In this document: piece after piece, positions 1-8,830 of the stretch
How the letters are laid out: each line of letters starts with the position of its first letter
Numbering within the stretch: the first letter of the stretch is position 1
Source of the DNA: Streptomyces antioxidans
GTDB taxonomy: Bacteria; Actinomycetota; Actinomycetes; Streptomycetales; Streptomycetaceae
Length of the DNA: 64,000 bases
Direction of reading: 5' to 3'
NCBI RefSeq assembly: GCF_000968685.2
Contig: NZ_LAKD02000086.1
Location: 1 to 64,000 of the forward strand
Notes under the pieces: model-generated
Databases searched by the model: none
Told to the model about the DNA's origin: nothing
The model's input: only the letters and a program-made list of their open reading frames with translations
Program-made: the position numbers and the translations under genes

Positions 1-49
1 GTCCCGTTGGTGGGTGTGTGGGTGGGGTCCGGTTCATGTGTTTCGTAGT

Positions 50-168
50 GTTTCGGTGGTCATTGCGTTAGGGAAACGCCCGGTTACATTCCGAACCCGG
101 AAGCTAAGCCTTTCAGCGCCGATGGTACTGCAGGGGGGACCCTGTGGGAGAGTAGGACGCCGCCGAAG
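50..168 (+). rRNA. rrf: 5S ribosomal RNA
   Basis: The sequence from GTTTCGGTGGTCATTGCG through GAGAGTAGGACGCCGCCGAA has the size (about 118 nt), the closing terminal stem (TTCGGTGG with CCGCCGAA) and the internal blocks expected of a Streptomyces 5S rRNA. Bases 1-49 before it would be the 23S-5S spacer, so the window begins inside an rRNA operon. The exact ends are judged from the terminal stem and may be off by one or two bases. Confidence 0.95.
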
Positions 169-176
169 AATTCTTC

Positions 177-219
177 AAAAGACCCCGGTGGGAAATCTTT
201 TCCCACCGGGGTCTTTTTT
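177..219 (+). terminator. rho-independent terminator of the rRNA operon
   Basis: A perfect inverted repeat with 19-base arms (177-195 and 199-217) encloses a 3-nt loop and runs into a T-rich stretch. It lies just after the 5S rRNA and is a textbook intrinsic terminator. Confidence 0.93.
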
Positions 220-316
220 GTTTTCCATGTCCGCTACGCCCCGGTGCGGGGCCTGTGCGGGTCTACCGGTAGAGTCATAGGGCATCATCGGCCTGTTTCT
301 CACGGGAGGCTCCCGG

Positions 317-925
317 GTGGAGGTACAGGAGACACGCGTCCAGACGGACCGTGTGCTCACCATCCCGAACATCCTCAGCGCGGCGCGCCTCGTCGGCGTA
401 CCGCTTTTTCTTTGGCTGATCCTCCGGCCCGAGTTCGGCGAGCCCAACGGCGACGGCTGGGCGCTGCTGGTGCTGGCGCTGAGCGGTATCAGCGACTATC
501 TCGACGGGAAGCTGGCCCGCCGCTGGAACCAGATCAGCAAGCTCGGCCGCCTTCTCGACCCGGCGGCCGACCGCCTCTACATACTGTCGACCCTTGTCGG
601 CCTCACCTGGCGCGAGATCTTGCCCCTCTGGCTCACCGCGGCCCTTCTCGCGCGAGAGTTGGTCCTGCTGGTGATGGTGGGCATCCTCCGGCGCCATGGC
701 TATCCGCCGCCGCAGGTGAACTTCCTCGGCAAGGCGGCCACCTTCAACCTGATGTATGCCTTCCCGTTGCTCCTTCTGAGTGAGGGAAGTGGCTGGCTTC
801 ACACGACCGCTGCTATTTTCGGATGGGCGTTCGCTGGATGGGGTACAACACTCTATTGGTGGGCAGGAGTCCTCTACGTGGTTCAGGTCCGCCGACTCGT
901 CAGGGCGGACACCGCGGCCGACTGA
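317..925 (+). CDS. CDP-alcohol phosphatidyltransferase (PgsA-like membrane enzyme)
   Basis: This 202-residue membrane enzyme should transfer a phosphatidyl group from CDP-diacylglycerol to an alcohol such as glycerol 3-phosphate or an inositol phosphate. The family signature D-x2-DG-x2-AR-x8-G-x3-D-x3-D is complete (DYLDGKLAR then GRLLDPAADR, around residues 59-85). Several hydrophobic helices follow. The GTG at 317 is preceded by GGGAGG. It is the first gene after the rRNA operon and leads the conserved block whose mycobacterial counterpart starts with pgsA2. The acceptor alcohol cannot be read from the sequence. Confidence 0.85.
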   Translation: MEVQETRVQTDRVLTIPNILSAARLVGVPLFLWLILRPEFGEPNGDGWALLVLALSGISDYLDGKLARRWNQISKLGRLLDPAADRLYILSTLVGLTWREILPLWLTAALLARELVLLVMVGILRRHGYPPPQVNFLGKAATFNLMYAFPLLLLSEGSGWLHTTAAIFGWAFAGWGTTLYWWAGVLYVVQVRRLVRADTAAD

Positions 926-1039
926 GCTCGCCGTAGCGGCGTCCATAGAGGCCGGGGCCCGTGGCGACTTCAGGTGTAAGGGCCATCGGGCGTGCGCGGT
1001 CGGCATGACCGTCGTCTCTTCAAGGAGGACGCTTCCGAT

Positions 1040-3535
1040 ATGAAGGCCGTCGTGATGGCAGGGGGCGAGGGGACTCGTCTGCGCCCGATGACCTCGACCA
1101 TGCCCAAACCGCTGCTGCCCGTGGCCAACCGGCCGATCATGGAACATGTGCTGCGGCTGCTCAAGCGGCATGGTCTCAGCGAGACCGTGGTGACAGTCCA
1201 GTTCCTCGCCTCCCTGGTCAAGAACTACTTCGGTGACGGCGAGGAGCTCGACATGGAGCTCACGTACGCGAATGAGGAGAAGCCACTCGGCACCGCCGGA
1301 AGTGTCAAGAACGCGGAGGAAGCACTCAAGGACGACACGTTCCTTGTGATCTCGGGCGATGCCCTCACGGATTTCGACCTCACGGATCTGATCGATTTCC
1401 ATAAGGAAAAGGGTGCCCTTGTCACCGTCTGCTTGACCCGTGTTCCCAATCCGCTCGAGTTCGGTATCACCATCGTCGACGAGGGCGGACAGGTCGAGCG
1501 CTTCCTGGAGAAGCCCACCTGGGGCCAGGTTTTCTCGGATACCGTCAACACCGGCATCTATGTCATGGAGCCTGAGGTCTTCGACTATGTCGATCCCGAT
1601 GTCCCGGTCGACTGGTCCGGAGATGTCTTCCCCCAGCTGATGAAGGAGGGCAAGCCCATCTTCGGCTATGTCGCCGAGGGCTACTGGGAGGACGTCGGCA
1701 CCCATGAGAGCTATGTGAAGGCCCAGGCGGACGTTCTCGAGGGCAAGGTCGACGTCGAGCTCGACGGATTCGAGATCTCGCCCGGCGTATGGGTCGCCGA
1801 AGGGGCGGATGTGCATCCGGAGGCCGTGCTCCGCGGTCCGCTCTATATCGGCGACTACGCCAAGGTGGAGGCCGGTGCCGAAATCCGTGAGCACACCGTC
1901 GTCGGCTCCAATGTCGTCGTCAAGAGCGGCGCCTTCCTCCACAAGGCGGTGGTGCACGACAATGTGTATGTCGGCCAGCAGAGCAATCTGCGCGGCTGCG
2001 TCATCGGCAAGAACACCGACATCATGCGCGCCGCCCGGATCGAGGACGGGGCCGTCATCGGCGATGAGTGCCTGATCGGCGAGGAATCGATCGTCCAGGG
2101 CAATGTCCGGGTCTATCCGTTCAAGACCATCGAGGCGGGCGCGTTCGTCAACACCTCGGTGATCTGGGAGTCCCGCGGACAGGCGCATCTGTTCGGCGCC
2201 CGTGGCGTATCCGGCATCCTCAATGTGGAGATCACCCCGGAGCTCGCGGTGCGGCTCGCCGGGGCGTACGCCACGACCCTCAAGAAGGGCTCCACCGTCA
2301 CCACGGCGCGTGACCACTCCAGGGGCGCGCGGGCGCTGAAGCGGGCGATGATCTCCGCCCTGCAGACCAGCGCCATCGACGTGAGGGACCTGGAGAACGT
2401 GCCGCTGCCGGTGGCCCGCCAGCAGACCGCGCGCGGCAGCGCCGGCGGCTTCATGATCCGTACCTCGCCCGGGGTGCCCGACTCGGTCGACATCATGTTC
2501 TTCGACGAGCGCGGCGCCGATCTCTCCGCGGGCGGTCAGCGGAAGCTGGACCGGGTGTACGCCCGTCAGGAGTACCGAAGGGCGTTCCCGGGCGAGATCG
2601 GCGACCTCAGCTTCCCGTCGAGCGTCTTCGACTCGTACACGGGCTCGCTGCTGCGCGCCGTGGACATCAGCGGCATCGCCGAATCCGGGCTGAAGGTCGT
2701 CGTGGACGCCGCCAACGGCAGCTCCGGGCTGGTGCTGCCCAGCCTGCTGGGCCGGCTCGGAGTGGACGCGCTGACCATCAACCCGGGCCTGAACGAGGCG
2801 CGTCCGACGGAGACCGCCGACGCCCGCCGGTCGGGGCTGGCCCGGCTCGGTGAGATCGTCGCCTCGGCGCGTGCCGCGTTCGGGGTGCGGTTCGATCCGG
2901 TCGGTGAGCGGTTCTCGCTCGTCGACGAGCGCGGCCGCATCGTGGAGGACGACCGGGCGCTGCTGGTGATGCTGGACCTGGTGGCCGCGGAGCGGCGGAG
3001 CGGGCGGGTGGCGCTTCCGGTGACCACGACCCGTATCGCCGAGCAGGTGGCGGCGTACCACGGTACACAGGTGGAGTGGACGACCACCGCGGCGGACGAT
3101 CTCACCCGGGTCGCCAGGTCGGAGTCCACCATCTTCGGGGGCGACGGGCGCGGCGGGTTCATCATCCCCGAGTTCAGCAGCGTCTTCGATGGTACGGCCG
3201 CGTTCGTCCGGCTGATCGGGCTGGTGGCGCGCACTCAGCTGACGCTGAGCCAGATCGACGCGCGGATTCCGCGTGCGCATGTCCAGCGGCGCGATCTGGC
3301 CACGCCCTGGGCGGTCAAGGGCCTGGTCATGCGGCATGTGGTGGAGGCCGCGGGGGACCGTTCCGTGGACACCACCGACGGGGTGCGGGTCGTGGAGACC
3401 GACGGGCGGTGGGTCATGGTGCTGCCCGACCCGGCCGAGGCGGTCACCCATCTGTGGGCGGAGGGCCCGGACGACGCGTCCGCGCAGGCCCTGCTGGATG
3501 AGTGGGCGAGCGTCGTGGACAGCGCGGGCCGCTGA
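1040..3535 (+). CDS. fused mannose-1-phosphate guanylyltransferase-like / phosphomannomutase-like protein
   Basis: This 831-residue protein starts at an ATG with AAGGAGG about 12 bases upstream. The N-terminal 230 residues form a sugar-1-phosphate nucleotidyltransferase (GGEGTRLRP at 8-16, KPLLPV at 22-27). Next comes a left-handed beta-helix of hexapeptide repeats (about 240-370). The last 450 residues resemble phosphomannomutase/phosphoglucomutase, but I do not see the usual phospho-serine loop, so mutase activity is doubtful. The likely role is GDP-mannose or related nucleotide-sugar supply. This fused form is common in Streptomyces next to the CDP-alcohol phosphatidyltransferase. Substrate is inferred from the family. 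Confidence 0.85.
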   Translation: MKAVVMAGGEGTRLRPMTSTMPKPLLPVANRPIMEHVLRLLKRHGLSETVVTVQFLASLVKNYFGDGEELDMELTYANEEKPLGTAGSVKNAEEALKDDTFLVISGDALTDFDLTDLIDFHKEKGALVTVCLTRVPNPLEFGITIVDEGGQVERFLEKPTWGQVFSDTVNTGIYVMEPEVFDYVDPDVPVDWSGDVFPQLMKEGKPIFGYVAEGYWEDVGTHESYVKAQADVLEGKVDVELDGFEISPGVWVAEGADVHPEAVLRGPLYIGDYAKVEAGAEIREHTVVGSNVVVKSGAFLHKAVVHDNVYVGQQSNLRGCVIGKNTDIMRAARIEDGAVIGDECLIGEESIVQGNVRVYPFKTIEAGAFVNTSVIWESRGQAHLFGARGVSGILNVEITPELAVRLAGAYATTLKKGSTVTTARDHSRGARALKRAMISALQTSAIDVRDLENVPLPVARQQTARGSAGGFMIRTSPGVPDSVDIMFFDERGADLSAGGQRKLDRVYARQEYRRAFPGEIGDLSFPSSVFDSYTGSLLRAVDISGIAESGLKVVVDAANGSSGLVLPSLLGRLGVDALTINPGLNEARPTETADARRSGLARLGEIVASARAAFGVRFDPVGERFSLVDERGRIVEDDRALLVMLDLVAAERRSGRVALPVTTTRIAEQVAAYHGTQVEWTTTAADDLTRVARSESTIFGGDGRGGFIIPEFSSVFDGTAAFVRLIGLVARTQLTLSQIDARIPRAHVQRRDLATPWAVKGLVMRHVVEAAGDRSVDTTDGVRVVETDGRWVMVLPDPAEAVTHLWAEGPDDASAQALLDEWASVVDSAGR

Positions 3536-3651
3536 TCCAGGGGCCGCCCGGGCACGTCCGAGCGCGTGGGGCCGCCGTCCCGAGGTCCCGGATTCGGCAC
3601 GCCGGAGGGGCCATTCGGTGGCGGCGGCCCCCACGTGCGACGATGTGCGGC

Positions 3652-4578
3652 ATGTCGCAGCAGCCCCCCGTTCGGAGCACAGCATCGCCGAGCCCGCGCC
3701 CGCGCCTCGACGCGTCCATGTCGCTGCTGACCAATGTGATGGACCACAGCCTCGACGACGGCTACGCGGAGGCCGCAGCGCGGCGCGGGGAGACCGGTCG
3801 CTCGGGCCTTCCGCGCACCGTACGGGCCAAATTGGGGCTGGCCTTCGGTCTTGTCCTGGTCGCGGTCGTCATCACGATCGGCGCCGCGGAGGCACGGATA
3901 TCGGCGCCGACGCTGGCCAAGGAGCGGGGAGAACTGATCGACCGCATCGAGACGGGGAACTCGAACGCGGACAAGCTCGCCCGGAGCGTGGACACGCTCC
4001 GGGGCGAGGTCGGGGAGAAGCAGCGGCAGGCGCTGGAGAAGGACGGCGGGGCCAAGGCCGATCTGGTGGCGCTGCTTTCGGGGGCCAACGAGGTGACGGG
4101 CCCCGGGGTGAAGCTGGTGGTCGACGACGCCAAGGACGCGGCGAGCAGCGGCGGGGGACCGCGGGAGAGCGCCGACTTCTCCGACACCGGCCGGGTGCGC
4201 GACCACGATATGCAGCGTGTCGTCAACGGCCTGTGGGAGTCCGGCGCGGAGGCCGTCTCGATCAACGGGCAGCGGCTGACGGCGCTCTCGGCGATCAGGG
4301 CCGCGGGAGACGCCATACTGGTCGACAACAAGCCGCTGGCGCCGCCCTATACGGTGCTCGCGGTGGGGGACGGGCAGCGGCTGAGCACCGCTTTCCAGAA
4401 CAGTGCGGACGGACAGTACCTGCATGTGCTGCAGCAGAACTATGACATCCGTACGAGCATTTCCGCCCAGGACTCGCTCCGGCTACCGGCCGCGCCGAGC
4501 CTGATCGTACGCACCGCGGAACCGATAGCCGGTGGCTCCGGCAAGGGTGACGCCGACACAGGGAAGGGCACATCGTGA
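3652..4578 (+). CDS. DUF881 membrane-anchored protein (first copy)
   Basis: About 308 residues: a cytoplasmic N-terminal tail of about 60 residues, one membrane segment (LGLAFGLVLVAVVITIG), a short coiled-coil stretch, and a C-terminal DUF881 domain (VTGPGVKLVVDD, then the EAVSINGQRLT block typical of the family). The start is uncertain: ATG at 3643 or 3652, neither with a good ribosome-binding site. It overlaps the small basic protein gene by 4 bp. DUF881-sbp-DUF881 occurs near division or cell-envelope genes in many Gram-positives; the molecular role is not established. Confidence 0.82.
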   Translation: MSQQPPVRSTASPSPRPRLDASMSLLTNVMDHSLDDGYAEAAARRGETGRSGLPRTVRAKLGLAFGLVLVAVVITIGAAEARISAPTLAKERGELIDRIETGNSNADKLARSVDTLRGEVGEKQRQALEKDGGAKADLVALLSGANEVTGPGVKLVVDDAKDAASSGGGPRESADFSDTGRVRDHDMQRVVNGLWESGAEAVSINGQRLTALSAIRAAGDAILVDNKPLAPPYTVLAVGDGQRLSTAFQNSADGQYLHVLQQNYDIRTSISAQDSLRLPAAPSLIVRTAEPIAGGSGKGDADTGKGTS

Positions 4579-4907
4579 TCGCCGTATTGGGGCTCATCGT
4601 GGGAGTCGTGGTGGGACTTGTGGTCCGACCCGTGGTGCCGACGGTGGTCGAGCCCTATCTGCCGATCGCCGTCGTGGCGGCGCTCGACGCGGTCTTCGGG
4701 GGCTTCCGGGCGATGCTGGACGGGATCTTCGACGACAAGGTCTTCGTCGTATCGTTCCTGTCCAATGTGGTGGTGGCCGCGCTGATCGTCTTCCTCGGTG
4801 ACAAGCTGGGCGTCGGTGCCCAGCTGTCGACGGGAGTCGTGGTCGTGCTCGGCATCCGGATCTTCTCCAACGCGGCCGCGATCCGCCGCCATGTGTTCCG
4901 GGCGTGA
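4575..4907 (+). CDS. sbp: small basic family protein (Sbp, DUF1290)
   Basis: This 110-residue integral membrane protein starts at a GTG overlapping the upstream stop (GTGA) and itself overlaps the next gene by 4 bp, so the three genes are translationally coupled. The first segment ends in RPVVPTVVEPYLPIAVVAALDA, characteristic of the Sbp family, and a C-terminal membrane pair ends in GIRIFSNAAAIRRHVF. Homologues sit between two DUF881 genes, as here. Biochemical function is unknown. Confidence 0.9.
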   Translation: MIAVLGLIVGVVVGLVVRPVVPTVVEPYLPIAVVAALDAVFGGFRAMLDGIFDDKVFVVSFLSNVVVAALIVFLGDKLGVGAQLSTGVVVVLGIRIFSNAAAIRRHVFRA

Positions 4908-6409
4908 GGCCGATGACGACCGATGACACTCCGGAGACGCCCGAGCGGGCGGAGTCGACCGAAAGCCGACGGCAGGCCGACACGCCGCGACAGCCGTCCG
5001 TTGACACGCCGCACCAGCCGGCCGACACGCCGTACCAGTCCGCCGACACGCCGCCGCAGCAGCCGTCCGACACGCCGCGCCCCTTGGCCGACACGCCGCG
5101 GGCGGCCGAGAGGGACGCCAAGGCCGAGCAGCCGGAGAGGGCGGCCGGACAAGCGGAGCGGGCCGAAACGCCCGGGGACGCCGCCGAGCGGCCCCAGTGG
5201 TCGCCCGAGCCGCCGCGCCGCCCGCAGGAGACGCCCGAGCGGCCCGCAGACCCTGGGGAGCCCCGCGGGCGGGCCGAGCTGGAGCGGGCCGAACCGAAGC
5301 GGGGCGAGCTGGAGCGGGCCAAGCCCCAGCGGCCATCGGCCGCCGGACCGCCGCGCCCGCCCACCCCGTCGGAACCGCCGCGCCCGGGCACCCCGTCGCC
5401 CGCCCGGAAGCCCGAGCGCCGTGACGCACCCGCGGCGCGCCCGGGCAGGCCCGCCACGCCCCCGCCGGGCGGCTTCAAGGACCTCGCGCTGCGGACGCCC
5501 CTGCCCAAGGCCGTGCTGCCCGAGGCCCTGCCGCCGCAGGCCCAGGGCCGACCCGTCGCGGCGGACACGCCCGGGACGCGTGGCGAGGGCTCCGGGCTCG
5601 CCGACGGGTCCCGGGGCGGCCCCGGAGAGCGCGTGGGGCCCGCCCCCGGCCCCGGGGACCCGGGCGCGGATCAGCGGTCGGAGGGTGCCCTGACCGGACG
5701 CCAGCGGCTGCTGAAGGGCGTATGGCCGCCGCGGCTCACCCGTGCCCAGCTGATCGTCGCCCTGCTGCTCTTCGGCCTCGGCCTGGGCCTGGCCATCCAG
5801 GTGCGTTCGACCAACGAGAACAGCGTGCTGCGAGGCGCCCGGCAGGAGGACCTGGTCCGGATTCTCGACGAGCTGGACTCGCGCACCCAGCGGCTCCAGG
5901 ACGAGAAGCGCCGCCTGGAGAACCAGCGCACCGAACTGGAGAACAGCTCGGACCAGGCGGAGGAGGCCCGGAAGCAGACGCTCCAGAAGGAGCAGCAGCT
6001 GGGCGTGCTCGCGGGTACGGTGGCAGCACAGGGTCCTGGTATCACGATCACCATCGACGACTCCCGGGGCTCCGTGGAGTCGGACATGCTGCTCGACACC
6101 GTCCAGGAGCTGCGCGCGGCGGGCGCCGAGGCGATCCAGATCGACGCGGTGCGCGTGGTCGCGGGCACCTACTTCTCGGACAGCGGTGGCGCGATCCAGA
6201 TCGATGGACGGAAAGTGACGCGGCCGTATGTTGTGAAGGTGATCGGCAAGCCGGAAGATCTGGAGCCGGCCCTGAACATCCCCGGCGGGGTGGTGCAGAG
6301 CCTGGAGAAGGAGCAGGCCACTGTGTCCGTACGACGGGATAAGAAGATCGTTGTGGATGCCTTGCGATCGGCGAAGCGGCCTGACTACGCTCGGTCGTCA
6401 TCACGGTGA
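4904..6409 (+). CDS. DUF881 protein with long repetitive Pro-rich N-terminus (second copy)
   Basis: About 501 residues. The first roughly 270 are low-complexity, rich in Pro, Glu, Ala and Arg, and include a DTP-led repeat (six units near residues 26-70, DNA 4979-5105). A membrane segment follows (LIVALLLFGLGLGLAI, about residue 285), then a coiled coil rich in Glu, Gln and Arg, then DUF881 (GPGITITIDDSRG, AIQIDAVRVVAGTYF). The topology matches the first copy: cytoplasmic tail, one helix, extracellular domain. Start is GTG 4904 (4-bp overlap) or ATG 4913. The N-terminal extension is much longer than in typical family members and probably disordered. Confidence 0.85.
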   Translation: MRPMTTDDTPETPERAESTESRRQADTPRQPSVDTPHQPADTPYQSADTPPQQPSDTPRPLADTPRAAERDAKAEQPERAAGQAERAETPGDAAERPQWSPEPPRRPQETPERPADPGEPRGRAELERAEPKRGELERAKPQRPSAAGPPRPPTPSEPPRPGTPSPARKPERRDAPAARPGRPATPPPGGFKDLALRTPLPKAVLPEALPPQAQGRPVAADTPGTRGEGSGLADGSRGGPGERVGPAPGPGDPGADQRSEGALTGRQRLLKGVWPPRLTRAQLIVALLLFGLGLGLAIQVRSTNENSVLRGARQEDLVRILDELDSRTQRLQDEKRRLENQRTELENSSDQAEEARKQTLQKEQQLGVLAGTVAAQGPGITITIDDSRGSVESDMLLDTVQELRAAGAEAIQIDAVRVVAGTYFSDSGGAIQIDGRKVTRPYVVKVIGKPEDLEPALNIPGGVVQSLEKEQATVSVRRDKKIVVDALRSAKRPDYARSSSR

Positions 6410-6599
6410 GGCGGTTCGAAATGAGGGTCTCTCGGGGAGACCATGTGGACGCGGGGGGTCAACGCACCAGAAGATCCGCGCGTGATGGAAACTGTCTGGT
6501 GGTCACGGACGTTGTGAGGATGTCCGGACCGTCTGGTGTGTGCATCGAGGGTTTGTCCTGCCCCACGGGCGGGTCTGTTTCAGTCAAGGGGAATCGCCC

Positions 6600-7367
6600 G
6601 TGAAGTTGTTCGGGAAGTTGTTCGGTAAGAGTGCCCGCCAGGACGGCGGCAGCAGCACCGCTCGCCACCGCGCCTCGCGTGCCGCGGAGGAGAGCGGAGG
6701 GGGGACCGAGGAGCGCCCGCTCTTCCGTGACCAGGTCGGCGGGCCGGGCGCGTCTGTTGACCCCTCCGCGGCCGGGCCCATAGGTTCCGAGGACCCATCG
6801 GCCTCTCAGAGTGGTGGAGGGTTTGGCTTGCCGGTCTGTCAGCGGTGTGGCCACCGGAACGCGGAGGCCAGCCGGTTCTGTTCCAACTGCGGTGCCCCGC
6901 TGCGGGGCGGCGCCCCCTCCGAGCGTGCCTCGGAGACCACCTCCACCATTTCGATCTCGGGTCTTGAGGCGTACGACTCCGAGGCGACCGGGCAGACGCC
7001 GCTGCCGTCGCTCAGCCCGGAGGCGCAGGCCGCAGTCGAGGCGCTGCCCCTGGGGTCGGCGCTGCTGGTGGTCCGCCGCGGGCCGAATTCCGGCAGCCGC
7101 TTCCTGCTGGACAGTGATGTCACCACGGCGGGCCGTCACCCGCAGAGCGACATCTTCCTGGACGATGTGACGGTCTCCCGCCGCCATGTGGAGTTCCAGC
7201 GAGGCCAGGACAGCAGCTTCACCGTCTCGGACGTCGGCTCCCTCAACGGGACGTATGTCAACCGGGAGCAGATCGACGCGCCGGTGGTCCTCGCCAGTGG
7301 GGACGAGGTGCAGATCGGTAAGTACCGGCTGGTGTTCTACCCGAGCCAGCGGGGCGTCGGCATCTGA
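6600..7367 (+). CDS. FHA-domain signalling protein, GarA/OdhI-like, with zinc ribbon
   Basis: 255 residues from GTG 6600 (AAGGGG upstream). A zinc ribbon (Cys80, Cys83, Cys94, Cys97) is followed by an ETTS motif at 112-115. Its threonines match the phosphorylation site of mycobacterial GarA and corynebacterial OdhI. The C-terminal FHA domain (about 155-250) keeps GRH, SRRH and NGTYVN. GarA/OdhI, when unphosphorylated, inhibits 2-oxoglutarate dehydrogenase and related enzymes, and Ser/Thr kinases relieve it. The next gene (ftsR) and overall order match the mycobacterial garA locus. The N-terminal zinc ribbon is an addition relative to GarA as I know it. Homology is strong; the regulatory target is inferred. 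Confidence 0.88.
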   Translation: MKLFGKLFGKSARQDGGSSTARHRASRAAEESGGGTEERPLFRDQVGGPGASVDPSAAGPIGSEDPSASQSGGGFGLPVCQRCGHRNAEASRFCSNCGAPLRGGAPSERASETTSTISISGLEAYDSEATGQTPLPSLSPEAQAAVEALPLGSALLVVRRGPNSGSRFLLDSDVTTAGRHPQSDIFLDDVTVSRRHVEFQRGQDSSFTVSDVGSLNGTYVNREQIDAPVVLASGDEVQIGKYRLVFYPSQRGVGI

Positions 7368-7384
7368 CCCGTCAGGGGAGGTCC

Positions 7385-8137
7385 ATGCTTCAGACACCGT
7401 CGGGCGGTGCCGATACCGGCACCGCCCCCACGGGCAGCCGCTCGATGAGCATCGGCACCGTGCTGAATCTGTTGCGGGACGAGTTCCCCGAGGTCACCAT
7501 CTCCAAGATCCGCTTCTTGGAGTCGGAGGGGCTGGTGGAGCCGCGGCGCACGCCGTCCGGCTACCGCAAATTCAGCCAGCGGGACGTGGAGCGGCTCGGC
7601 CACATCCTCCGGATGCAGCGTGACCACTACCTGCCGCTCAAGGTCATCCGGGAGCACCTGGACGCCCTGGAGCGGGGCGAACCGCTGCAGCTTCCTGCCG
7701 CCTCGCAGGGAGCGCGGCAGCCCGGACCGCTCGACGGCGGTACCGACGCGGCCCCGGACGGCCCCACGGCCGCCCGCATCGGCCGTGCCGAGCTGCTGGC
7801 AGCGGCCGAGGTCAGCGAGGCGGAGCTGACCGCATGGGAGTCGTACGGGCTGCTCGCGCCGACCGCGGACGGCGGGTACGACATCGAGGCGGTGACCGTC
7901 GCCCGGCTCATCGCCGAGCTCGGTCGCTTCGGCCTGGAACCACGTCATCTGCGAATCATGAAAGCCTCCGCCGAGCGCGAGGCTGGAATGGTCGAGCAGG
8001 TGGTCGCTCCGCTGCGGTTGCATAGAAATCCGCAGACCAGAGCGCATGCGGAGACCAGTGTGCGGGAGCTCGCCACGCTCTCCGTACAGCTGCACGCGGC
8101 GCTGGTGCGGTCGGCGCTGAGGGTCCGGGAGCGGTGA
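7385..8137 (+). CDS. ftsR: MerR-family regulator, FtsR/Rv1828-like
   Basis: 250 residues with an N-terminal MerR winged helix (SIGTVLNLLRDEFPEVTISK, then RFLESEGLVEPRRTPSGYRKF, residues 21-70) and a C-terminal domain typical of the Rv1828 group. The Corynebacterium member, FtsR, activates ftsZ. Start ATG 7385 follows AGGGGAGG. It is 17 bp downstream of the FHA gene and probably cotranscribed with it. Target genes here are inferred from the family. Confidence 0.85.
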   Translation: MLQTPSGGADTGTAPTGSRSMSIGTVLNLLRDEFPEVTISKIRFLESEGLVEPRRTPSGYRKFSQRDVERLGHILRMQRDHYLPLKVIREHLDALERGEPLQLPAASQGARQPGPLDGGTDAAPDGPTAARIGRAELLAAAEVSEAELTAWESYGLLAPTADGGYDIEAVTVARLIAELGRFGLEPRHLRIMKASAEREAGMVEQVVAPLRLHRNPQTRAHAETSVRELATLSVQLHAALVRSALRVRER

Positions 8138-8189
8138 CCGACCGGGTCCCGACTATCCAAACCGGCCGGGCACGTCCTAGGGTTGCTGT

Positions 8190-8663
8190 GTGAACGAGCT
8201 CGACGTCGTGGGTGTCCGGGTGGAAATGCCCTCCAACCAACCGATCGTGCTCCTGCGTGAAGTGGGAGGCGACCGGTACCTCCCCATCTGGATCGGACCA
8301 GGTGAGGCGACCGCGATCGCCTTCGCTCAGCAGGGCATGGCTCCGGCGCGCCCGCTGACCCATGACCTTTTCAAGGACGTACTCGAAGCCGTCGGCCAGC
8401 AGCTCACGGAGGTCCGGATCACGGATCTGCGCGAGGGGGTCTTCTACGCGGAGCTGGTCTTCGCCAGCGGCGTGGAGGTCAGCGCCCGGCCGTCCGACGC
8501 CATAGCCCTCGCGCTGCGCACCGGAACGCCGATCTACGGCAGCGACGGCGTGCTGGACGACGCCGGTATCGCGATCCCGGACGAGCAGGAGGACGAGGTG
8601 GAGAAGTTCCGCGAGTTCCTCGACCAGATCTCGCCAGAGGACTTCGGAACCAGCAGCCAGTGA
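8190..8663 (+). CDS. bifunctional nuclease family protein (DUF151)
   Basis: 157 residues with the complete BFN fold: LLREVGGDRYLPIWIGPGEA near the N-terminus, HDLFKDVLEAVG, and RPSDAIALALRTGTPIY, the most conserved block of the family. The acidic C-terminus (EQEDEVEKFREFLDQISPEDF) is typical. It sits between two MerR genes exactly as Rv1829 does. GTG 8190 is the only sensible start. Family members from plants have nuclease activity; bacterial function is unclear. Confidence 0.9.
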   Translation: MNELDVVGVRVEMPSNQPIVLLREVGGDRYLPIWIGPGEATAIAFAQQGMAPARPLTHDLFKDVLEAVGQQLTEVRITDLREGVFYAELVFASGVEVSARPSDAIALALRTGTPIYGSDGVLDDAGIAIPDEQEDEVEKFREFLDQISPEDFGTSSQ

Positions 8664-8744
8664 GCCGTATGCCGGTCCTCGCTCGCGCATTCGAGTAGCC
8701 TTTCCCGGACGAGGGACACGGGAAACCACTCTTAGGGTGATTAT

Positions 8745-8762
8745 CACTCGGCGTGCCGAGTG
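8745..8762. repeat. perfect inverted repeat upstream of the second MerR gene
   Basis: CACTCGGC-GT-GCCGAGTG is an 8-bp perfect dyad just upstream of a promoter-like sequence. It could be an operator or a weak terminator stem for the BFN gene; there is no T tract. Confidence 0.5.
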
Positions 8763-8771
8763 TGGCGATCG

Positions 8772-8800
8772 TTGACGCACCCCGGGTGACTGCCTACCTT
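8772..8800 (+). promoter_or_regulatory. sigma70-like promoter for the MerR gene
   Basis: TTGACG (8772-8777) and TACCTT (8795-8800) are separated by 17 bp, close to the primary sigma factor consensus. The predicted transcript would begin about 25 bases before GTG 8831. Confidence 0.6.
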
Positions 8801-8830
8801 CAAGATGGCAGGTCGAGGACGGAGGTCGGC

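Noticed and set aside
275..3685. Very long minus-strand open frame (1136 codons) across the phosphatidyltransferase and nucleotidyltransferase genes
   Set aside because: It is the antisense shadow of high-GC genes; the + strand has clear homology, ribosome-binding sites and codon bias.
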